Source: Lentzea xinjiangensis
GTDB lineage: Bacteria > Actinomycetota > Actinomycetes > Mycobacteriales > Pseudonocardiaceae
Direction: 5' to 3'
DNA length: 64,000 nucleotides
NCBI RefSeq assembly: GCF_900110955.1
Contig: NZ_FOFR01000027.1
Location: forward strand, 1-64,000
The notes below the pieces were generated by a model. The model was given only the letters and a program-made list of their open reading frames with translations, did not search any database and was not told where the DNA came from. Of this stretch, positions 57,983 through 64,000 are shown in pieces (position 1 is the first letter of the stretch; each line of letters opens with the position of its first letter). A program made the translations under genes and the position numbers.

Positions 57983-59875
57983 GTGCCGATCGCCACGACC
58001 GGGGAACAGCGAACGTTGCGGGACAGCGTGGACGCGGCCCGGGGCAGGTGGGCCGATCTCGTCGGCGTCGGCTTCTTCGAGGTGACGCGGGAGGGCGGCA
58101 CGGTCGCCGATCTCGCGGTGATGCTGGAGCGTGCGGCCGAGAACCTGGTGCCGGGGCCGTTGCTGCCCACGGCACTCGTGTCCGTGCTGTTCCCGGACTT
58201 CGAGGGGGTGGCGGGCTTCGGGTTCTCGCCGCGGCACGTGGTGGGGGCGGCCGAGGCCACGCACGTCCTGGTCGAGCAGGACGGGTGGGTGCTCGCGCCG
58301 GTCGAGCAGGTCACCGCGCTCGAGTCCGTCGACCTGTCCCGTTCGCTGGGGTCGGTGGTCGTCGGCGCCGGGCGGGAGGTCGAGGACCCGACCGACCTCG
58401 CCGTCACGTTGATGGCGGCCGAGGCGAGCGGTGTGGCCACGTGGTGCCTGAACACCGCTGTGGAACACGCCGGGCAACGCCGCCAGTTCGGGCGCGTCAT
58501 CGGGTCGTTCCAGGCCGTGAAGCACCTCTGCGTGGAGATGCTGTGCCGGGCGGAGCAGGCGAGCTCGGTGGCGTGGGACGCGGCCCGGTCGGTGGGGGAG
58601 GACGAACATCCGCTGGCCGCCGCGGTCGCCGCCGCCGTCGGGTTCGACGCGGCGGTCCGCAACGCCAAGGACTGCATCCAGGTCCTGGGTGGCATCGGGT
58701 TCACCTGGGAGCACGACGCCCACCGCTACCTGCGGCGGGCCCTGGCGTTGCACCAGCTCGCCGGCGGGGTCGCGCGGTGGCGCCTGCGCGTGGCGGAACT
58801 GGCGCTGGCCGGGGCGCGCCGATCGCTCGACGTCCGGGTCGAGTCCGATCCGGAGGTGCGCGCGTTCGCCGAGGAGATCGCCGCGCTCGACCCCGCCGCC
58901 CAACGCGAACGGCTGGCCCGCAGCGGTTTCCTGGTGCCGCACTGGCCGAAGCCGTACGGGCAGGACGCCGATCCCAAGCGGCAGGTGGTCGTCGACGCCG
59001 AGTTCGCCCGCGCCGGGGTGCGCAGGCCGGACCTGGTCATCGGTGGCTGGGCGGGGCCGACGATCCTGCGGCACGGCACCGCGGAGCAGCAGGAACGGTT
59101 CGTGGGCCCGACGTTGCGCGGCGAGATCACGTGGTGCCAGCTGTTCAGCGAACCGGAGGCGGGGTCGGACCTGGCGTCGTTGCGCACCAGGGCCGTCAGG
59201 GTGGACGGTGGCTGGCGGCTCACCGGGCAGAAGGTGTGGACGTCGCTCGCGCACCAGGCCGACTGGGCGATCTGCCTGGCCCGCACGGACTCCGAGGTCC
59301 CGAAGCACAAGGGCATCACCTACTTCCTGGTCGACATGCGTGCTGACGGTCTCGACGTGCGGCCGTTGCGGGAGATCACCGGTGACGCGCGGTTCAACGA
59401 GGTCTTCCTCGACGACGTGTTCGTGCCGGACGACTGCGTGGTCGGCGAGGTGAACAACGGTTGGCGGCTCGCGCGCACGACCCTGGCCAACGAACGCGTC
59501 GCGATGGGGTCGTCGCTGGGCGAGCCGCTGGAACGGGTCCTGAGGTCCCCCGCCGCGGCGAGTCACCCGGAACGACTGGGCGCCCTGGTCGCCCAAGGGC
59601 TCGCGGTGTCGGTGCTGGACCTGCGGGCGAGCCTGCGAGTGCTGGACGGGCAGGAGCCGGGCGCGGAGTCCAGCGTGCGCAAGCTGGTCGGCGTGCGGCA
59701 GCGGCAGGACGTGGCGGAGTTCGCCGTCGACCTGCTCGGACCGGACGGCGCCGTCGCGAGCGAGCAGATGTACGAGTTCCTGCTGTCGCGGTGCCTGAGC
59801 ATCGCGGGCGGGACGACGCAGGTGCTGATGAACCTGGCAGGTGAACGCGTTCTCGGTCTACCGAGGGAGCTTTGA
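57983..59875 (+). CDS. fadE34: fused two-domain acyl-CoA dehydrogenase, FadE34/ChsE3-like
   Basis: Protein of 630 residues with two acyl-CoA dehydrogenase-type halves. The first (about 1-280) has RQFGRVIGSFQAVKHLCVEM and DCIQVLGGIGFTWEHDAHRY; the second (about 290-630) has SEPEAGSDLASLRTRAV, KVWTSLAHQADWAICLA and the C-terminal IAGGTTQVLMNLAGERVLGL FAD motif. In Mycobacterium the same fusion (711 residues) sits divergent from kstR and desaturates steroid side-chain CoA esters. Here the N-terminal half is about 80 residues shorter. GTG start with GGAGGAGG upstream. The next gene overlaps by TGATG. Confidence 0.85.
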   Translation: MPIATTGEQRTLRDSVDAARGRWADLVGVGFFEVTREGGTVADLAVMLERAAENLVPGPLLPTALVSVLFPDFEGVAGFGFSPRHVVGAAEATHVLVEQDGWVLAPVEQVTALESVDLSRSLGSVVVGAGREVEDPTDLAVTLMAAEASGVATWCLNTAVEHAGQRRQFGRVIGSFQAVKHLCVEMLCRAEQASSVAWDAARSVGEDEHPLAAAVAAAVGFDAAVRNAKDCIQVLGGIGFTWEHDAHRYLRRALALHQLAGGVARWRLRVAELALAGARRSLDVRVESDPEVRAFAEEIAALDPAAQRERLARSGFLVPHWPKPYGQDADPKRQVVVDAEFARAGVRRPDLVIGGWAGPTILRHGTAEQQERFVGPTLRGEITWCQLFSEPEAGSDLASLRTRAVRVDGGWRLTGQKVWTSLAHQADWAICLARTDSEVPKHKGITYFLVDMRADGLDVRPLREITGDARFNEVFLDDVFVPDDCVVGEVNNGWRLARTTLANERVAMGSSLGEPLERVLRSPAAASHPERLGALVAQGLAVSVLDLRASLRVLDGQEPGAESSVRKLVGVRQRQDVAEFAVDLLGPDGAVASEQMYEFLLSRCLSIAGGTTQVLMNLAGERVLGLPREL

Positions 59876-60852
59876 TGGACTTCGAGCTCGACGAGACCCA
59901 GCGGGAGATCGCCGCACTGGCGGCCGACGTGCTCGGGAGGGAGGGCGACGCACCCTGGAAGGCGCTGGGGGAGGCCGGGTTGCTGGCCCTCGCCGTTCCG
60001 CAACGGCTCGGTGGCGACGGGCTCGGCCTGCTGGAGACGGCCGTGCTGCTCACCGAGGTCGGCCGCCGGGCGGTCGGCGTGCCCGCGCTCGCGACCCTCG
60101 CGTTGGGCGTGCTGCCGATCGCGCTGTACGGGACGCGAGAGCAGCAGGACGAGGTGTTGCCGCTGGTCACCGAACAGCACGGGGCGCTGACAGCGGCGCT
60201 GAGCGAGCCGTCCGCCCCACTACCGGTCGTGCCGGGCACCACCGCGGGACCGGACGGGATCACCGGCACGAAGATCAACGTCCAGCAGGCCGCCACGGCT
60301 CGGCGGATCCTGGTCACCGCCACGGCGGAGGACGGGCCCGGCGTCTTCGTGGTCGACCCCGCGCGACCTGGGGTGTCCATTTCGGACGGGTCGGTGCGGT
60401 TCGAGGGCGCGCGCGGTGAACCGCTGCGAGCCGGTGCGGCCGAAGCCATCCGCAGGTTCGCGCTGGCAGGAGCCTGCGCGGTCGCGGACGGCGTCCTGGC
60501 GGGAGCACTCGAACTGACCGTGCGCCACGTCGGCACCCGCCACCAGTTCGGCAAGCCCCTGGCCACGTTCCAGGCCGCCGCGTCACTGGTCGCGGACGTC
60601 TACATCGCCGCACGCACCCTCCACCTGGCCGCGGTGGCTGCCTGCTGGAGCCTCGACGACGCGGACCTCGACATCGCCGCCTACTGGCTCGCCGCGGAAG
60701 CCCTCCCCGCCGTCCACGCGTGCCACCACCTGCACGGCGGGCTCGGCCTCGACATCACCTACCCGATGCACCGGTACTACGGCATGGCCAAGGAGCTGAC
60801 GCGGTTCGTCGGCGGAGTGGAGCACCGCTTGGGAGCCATCGATGTTCATTGA
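59875..60852 (+). CDS. fadE28: acyl-CoA dehydrogenase subunit, FadE28/ChsE1-like
   Basis: Protein of 325 residues: N-terminal helical domain (MDFELDETQREIAALAADVL), short middle beta domain and C-terminal domain with GTRHQFGKPLATFQAAASLV and HLHGGLGLDITYPMHRYYGM. Shorter than standard enzymes and paired with the next gene; in Mycobacterium FadE28-FadE29 form an alpha2beta2 enzyme on the C3 side chain of the steroid CoA ester. Overlap of one base with fadE34; 11 bases with the next gene. Confidence 0.82.
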   Translation: MDFELDETQREIAALAADVLGREGDAPWKALGEAGLLALAVPQRLGGDGLGLLETAVLLTEVGRRAVGVPALATLALGVLPIALYGTREQQDEVLPLVTEQHGALTAALSEPSAPLPVVPGTTAGPDGITGTKINVQQAATARRILVTATAEDGPGVFVVDPARPGVSISDGSVRFEGARGEPLRAGAAEAIRRFALAGACAVADGVLAGALELTVRHVGTRHQFGKPLATFQAAASLVADVYIAARTLHLAAVAACWSLDDADLDIAAYWLAAEALPAVHACHHLHGGLGLDITYPMHRYYGMAKELTRFVGGVEHRLGAIDVH

Positions 60853-61969
60853 CCTCACCGCGGCACAACGCAAACTGCGCGACGAGCTTCGCGAGTACTT
60901 CGCGAACGTCATGACCGCCGGCGAACGCGAGGCCATGCTCACCGAACGGCACGGCGAGACCTACCGCGAGCTGGTCCGCAGGCTCGGCCGGGACGGACGG
61001 CTCGGCGTCGGCTGGCCGCGGGAGTACGGCGGGCTGGGGTTCGGGCCGGTCGAGCAGCAGATCTTCGTCAACGAGGCCGCTCGCGCGGACGTCCCGCTGC
61101 CGTACGTGACGCTGCAGACCGTCGGGCCGACGCTGCAGAGGTTCGGGACGCAGGAGCAGAAGGACTTCTTCCTGCCGAGGATCCTCAAGGGCGACCTCCA
61201 CTTCGCCATCGGCTACACCGAACCGGACGCCGGTACGGACCTGGCGGCGTTGCGCACCAAGGCAGTGAAGGAAGACGACCACTACGTCGTGAACGGCCAG
61301 AAGACGTTCACGACCGGCGGCCACGACGCGGACTACGTGTGGTTGGCCTGCCGCACAGGGGCGCCGGACTCGCGGCACAAGGGCATCACGATCCTCGTCG
61401 TCGACACCACCGGCCCCGGCTACTCGTGGACGCCGATCATCACCTGCGACGGCGCGCACCACGTGAACGCCACCTACTACAACGACGTCCAGGTGCCCGA
61501 GTCCCGCAGGGTCGGCGAGGAGAACGAGGGCTGGCGCCTGATCACGACCCAGCTCAACCACGAACGCGTGATGCTCGGCCCGTCCGGGCGGATCGGCGCG
61601 CTGGTGGAACGGGTCCACGGCTGGGCCTCCGGACGCGGGTTGCTCGCCGAACCGGACGTGCGCAGGGCACTGGCCGAGGCGCGCGCCGTCGTGCGGGTGA
61701 ACGAGCTGCTCAACTGGCAGGTCGCGAGCGGGGACGTGGAGGTCGCGGACGCCAGTGCCACCAAGGTGTTCGCCGCGGAACGGACCCAGCGCGTCGGCAG
61801 GCTGCTGGAGGAGCTCGTCGGACGCCACGGCGCCGACGCGGAGCTGGTCCGGTGGCTGGACGTGCAGGCGCGGCGCAACCTGGTGCTGACCTTCGGCGGG
61901 GGAGTGAACGAGATCCAGCGGGAGCTGATCGCGAACATCGGGCTCGGACTGCCGCGGGTGGTGCGATGA
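60842..61969 (+). CDS. fadE29: acyl-CoA dehydrogenase subunit, FadE29/ChsE2-like
   Basis: Protein of 375 residues. N-terminus MFIDLTAAQRKLRDELREYF; middle IGYTEPDAGTDLAALRTKAV and QKTFTTGGHDADYVWLACRT; C-terminus TFGGGVNEIQRELIANIGLG. This matches FadE29, the partner of FadE28 in the intracellular-growth (igr) operon of mycobacteria. ATGA overlap with the following chsH2. Confidence 0.85.
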   Translation: MFIDLTAAQRKLRDELREYFANVMTAGEREAMLTERHGETYRELVRRLGRDGRLGVGWPREYGGLGFGPVEQQIFVNEAARADVPLPYVTLQTVGPTLQRFGTQEQKDFFLPRILKGDLHFAIGYTEPDAGTDLAALRTKAVKEDDHYVVNGQKTFTTGGHDADYVWLACRTGAPDSRHKGITILVVDTTGPGYSWTPIITCDGAHHVNATYYNDVQVPESRRVGEENEGWRLITTQLNHERVMLGPSGRIGALVERVHGWASGRGLLAEPDVRRALAEARAVVRVNELLNWQVASGDVEVADASATKVFAAERTQRVGRLLEELVGRHGADAELVRWLDVQARRNLVLTFGGGVNEIQRELIANIGLGLPRVVR

Positions 61970-62853
61970 TCGACATCGAGGAGGAGGCCGCGCGCATCGC
62001 CGGACAGGGCGGATCGGCGCCGCGGCTGGCACGCGACCCGGTCAACCTGCCGATGATCAACAACTGGCTGGAGGCCATCGGCGACGAGCACCCCGGCTAC
62101 ACCGAGGTCGCTCCACCGGCGATGGTGCAGGTCTGGACGATGGCGGGGCTGCGCGGCCAGCGCTCGGCGGACGACCCGCTCGGGCAGATGATGGCCATCC
62201 TCGACGAGGCCGGGTACACGTCGGTCGTCGCCACCAACAGCGACCAGACCTACCACCGCTACCTCAAGGTCGGCGAGCACCTCTCGGTGACGACGAGCCT
62301 GGAGGACGTGACCGGTCCGAAGAGGACGGGACTGGGCGAGGGGTGGTTCGTCACGACCAGGAGCACCTGGTACGTCGGTGACGAACCGGTGGCCGAGATG
62401 CGGTTCCGCGTGCTGAAGTACACGCCCGCGTCGAAACCCGAGCCCCAGCCGGGACCGCGGCAGGCGCAGGCGATCCGGCCGGCCGTCAACCGGGACACCG
62501 AGTACTTCTGGGAAGGCTGCCGCCAGGGGGAGCTGCGCATCCAGCGGTGCGGCGGTTGCGGGCTGCTGCGGCACCCGCCCGGCCCGATGTGCCCTGAGTG
62601 CGGTGCGACGAAACCGAAGTACCTCGTCTCGGCCGGTTGCGGCGTGGTCTACAGCTACGTCGTGCACCACCACCCGCAGGTGCCCGGCAGGCGGACGCCG
62701 TTCGTCGTCGCCCTGGTCGAACTGGACGAGGGCGTGCGGGTGCTGGGCGAGCTGGCCGGCGAACCGGCCATCGGGCTGCCGGTCGAGGTCGTGTTCACGG
62801 AGGTCGACGACGAGCTGACGATGCCGAGCTGGAGGCCCCGTGCGGATCGGTGA
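61966..62853 (+). CDS. chsH2: MaoC-like/DUF35 two-domain steroid hydratase subunit, ChsH2-like
   Basis: Protein of 295 residues. N-terminal half is a MaoC-like hotdog (NLPMINNWLEAIGDEHPGYT to about residue 165); C-terminal half has a Cys4 zinc ribbon, CGGCGLLRHPPGPMCPECG, followed by a DUF35 OB-fold (VYSYVVHHHPQVPGRRTPFV). ChsH2 pairs with ChsH1 in hydration of the enoyl-CoA side chain and binds the aldolase Ltp2 through DUF35. Overlaps fadE29 (ATGA) and chsH1 (14 bases). Confidence 0.88.
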   Translation: MIDIEEEAARIAGQGGSAPRLARDPVNLPMINNWLEAIGDEHPGYTEVAPPAMVQVWTMAGLRGQRSADDPLGQMMAILDEAGYTSVVATNSDQTYHRYLKVGEHLSVTTSLEDVTGPKRTGLGEGWFVTTRSTWYVGDEPVAEMRFRVLKYTPASKPEPQPGPRQAQAIRPAVNRDTEYFWEGCRQGELRIQRCGGCGLLRHPPGPMCPECGATKPKYLVSAGCGVVYSYVVHHHPQVPGRRTPFVVALVELDEGVRVLGELAGEPAIGLPVEVVFTEVDDELTMPSWRPRADR

Positions 62854-63223
62854 TGCCCTGCCCGAGTGGCACGTGGAGGCCACGCCCACGTTCGTGATCA
62901 GCACCGCGCTGGCCACCCGCGACTTCCAGGACGTCCACCACGACCGCGACCGCGCGGTCCAGCGGGGGTCGAAGGACATCTTCATCAACATCCTCACGAC
63001 GACCGGGCTCGTGCAGCGCTACGTCACGGACTGGGCGGGCCCCGAGGTGCTGGTGCGGCAGGTGGACATCCGGCTCGGCGCACCCTGCTTCGCCTACGAC
63101 ACGCTGAAGTTCTTCGGCCAGGTGATCGGGCGCGAGGAGCGGGACCTGACCGTCGAGGTGGTCGGCAGGACCGCCCACGGCGACCACGTCACCGGAACCG
63201 TGCGGATCGAGGTGCCCGCGTGA
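62840..63223 (+). CDS. chsH1: MaoC-like steroid enoyl-CoA hydratase subunit, ChsH1-like
   Basis: Protein of 127 residues with hydratase-2 motif ATRDFQDVHHDRDRAVQRGS, whose Asp and His are the catalytic pair of MaoC-type enzymes. It gives the active half of the ChsH1-ChsH2 heteromer. GTG start lies inside chsH2; GTGA overlap with ltp2. Confidence 0.87.
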   Translation: MRIGDALPEWHVEATPTFVISTALATRDFQDVHHDRDRAVQRGSKDIFINILTTTGLVQRYVTDWAGPEVLVRQVDIRLGAPCFAYDTLKFFGQVIGREERDLTVEVVGRTAHGDHVTGTVRIEVPA

Positions 63224-64000
63224 ACGCCGCGATCGTGGGAATCGGCGCGACGGACTTCTCCAAGGACTCCGGGCGCAGCGAGCTCCGGCTGGCGGCGGAG
63301 GCCGTCCGCGCGGCACTGGAGGACGCGGGTCTCGCACCATCCGATGTGGACGGTCTGGTCAGCTTCACCATGGACACCAACGCCGAGATCGCGGTCGCCC
63401 GCGAGCTGGGCATCCCGGGGCTGACGTTCTTCAGCCGCGTCCACTACGGCGGCGGGGCGGCGTGCGCGACCGTCCAGCAGGCCGCGATGGCCGTCGAGAC
63501 CGGCATGGCGGAGGTCGTCGTGTGCTACCGGGCGTTCAACGAACGCTCCGGACACCGGTTCGGCCAGGTCCAGGCAGCAGCGGCGGCGAACATCGACAAC
63601 AGCTGGTCCTACCCGGTGGGACTGGGCACACCGGCCGCGATGGTCGCCATGTTCGCCCGCCGGTACATGCACGAGTACGGCGCCACGAGCGAGGACTTCG
63701 GCCGTGTCGCGGTGGTCGACCGCAAGCACGCCGCCACGAACCCGCGCGCGTGGTTCCACGACCGGCCGATCACGCTGGCCGACCACCAGGCGTCCCGCTG
63801 GATCGCCGAACCGCTGCGGCTGCTGGACTGCTGCCAGGAGAGCGACGGCGGTGTCGCGCTGGTCGTGACGTCGGCCGGACGTGCCCGCGACCTGCCGAAC
63901 GAGCCCGCGCTCGTCGAGGCCGCGGCTCAGGGCAGTGCCGCGGACCAGTTCACGATGACCAGCTACTACCGCGACGACCTGACCGGGCTGCCGGAGATGG
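63220..64000 (+). CDS. ltp2: thiolase-like aldolase Ltp2, partial at the window edge
   Basis: First 260 residues of a lipid-transfer-protein-type thiolase (full length near 386): N-terminal AAIVGIGATDFSKDSGRSEL, VCYRAFNERSGHRFGQVQAA, LDCCQESDGGVALVVTSAGR and, near the edge, FTMTSYYRDDLTGLPEM. Ltp2 cleaves the hydroxylated side chain by retro-aldol reaction, releasing propionyl-CoA and leaving the 17-keto steroid. GTG overlaps the chsH1 stop. The frame is open at the right end, so the C-terminus is outside the window. Confidence 0.88.
   Translation, partial: MNAAIVGIGATDFSKDSGRSELRLAAEAVRAALEDAGLAPSDVDGLVSFTMDTNAEIAVARELGIPGLTFFSRVHYGGGAACATVQQAAMAVETGMAEVVVCYRAFNERSGHRFGQVQAAAAANIDNSWSYPVGLGTPAAMVAMFARRYMHEYGATSEDFGRVAVVDRKHAATNPRAWFHDRPITLADHQASRWIAEPLRLLDCCQESDGGVALVVTSAGRARDLPNEPALVEAAAQGSAADQFTMTSYYRDDLTGLPEM

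Overview
The window is GC-rich (about 70%) actinomycete chromosome. The gene set (EspG-type ESX accessory gene, SsgA-like sporulation protein, XRE regulator with a DUF5753-type tail, 2-methylisoborneol-type terpene genes, KstR-controlled steroid genes) points to a sporulating soil actinomycete, most likely Pseudonocardiales (Lentzea/Saccharothrix/Amycolatopsis-like). The genus is an inference from gene content. I saw no rRNA, tRNA, CRISPR array, complete insertion sequence, attachment site or replication origin.

Layout. 0-1.7 kb: minus-strand ESX (type VII secretion) accessory genes. 2-8.8 kb: Tat-exported sulfite-oxidase-like molybdoenzyme, MFS exporter, two LysR regulators, an M24 aminopeptidase and a secreted NTF2-like protein. 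8.9-15.4 kb: glycerol locus, with iclR-glpK2 divergent from glpF-glpK1-glpD. 15.4-19.8 kb: XRE regulator, SsgA-like protein, pirin, ZapE-type ATPase and a one-domain voltage-gated cation channel. 20.1-22.0 kb: GPP C-methyltransferase plus terpene cyclase. 22.0-30.4 kb: LacI-controlled carbohydrate locus (FAD enzyme, ABC importer without ATPase, HSL-type esterase) divergent from a Tat-exported lyase-like enzyme, with two TTCGAA-core operators between.

30.4-43.7 kb is a stress island: small mechanosensitive-type membrane protein, DUF3072, a BTAD regulator with a PLP decarboxylase, an Mn-catalase/NRAMP/DUF2243/general-stress/DNA-glycosylase operon, a partner-switching set (MEDS-kinase, STAS, PP2C), PRC-barrel, DoxX, VOC, DUF2630 and GtrA proteins. 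Several of these genes have SigB-type promoter-like sequences (GNNT-N15/16-GGGTAT). 43.8-48.0 kb: AraC regulator, methyltransferase, F420/NADP-type oxidoreductase and an NCS1 permease with a four-Cys tail.

48.0-54.7 kb is a das-like amino-sugar locus: GntR (DasR-like) divergent from dasA-dasB-dasC-GH20 with a CBM3-GH16 gene at the end; four different palindromes sit in the shared promoter. 54.7-57.3 kb is gene-poor, with one small secreted protein and one gene that looks broken. 57.2-64 kb is the start of a steroid side-chain degradation cluster: kstR divergent from an overlapping operon of fadE34/chsE3, fadE28/chsE1, fadE29/chsE2, chsH2, chsH1 and ltp2 (cut by the window end), with two sequences matching the KstR box in the divergent region.

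Most of the DNA is coding and operons are tightly packed (GTGA/ATGA overlaps). Sugar-uptake operons carry no ATPase gene, so they presumably share an MsiK-type ATPase encoded elsewhere.
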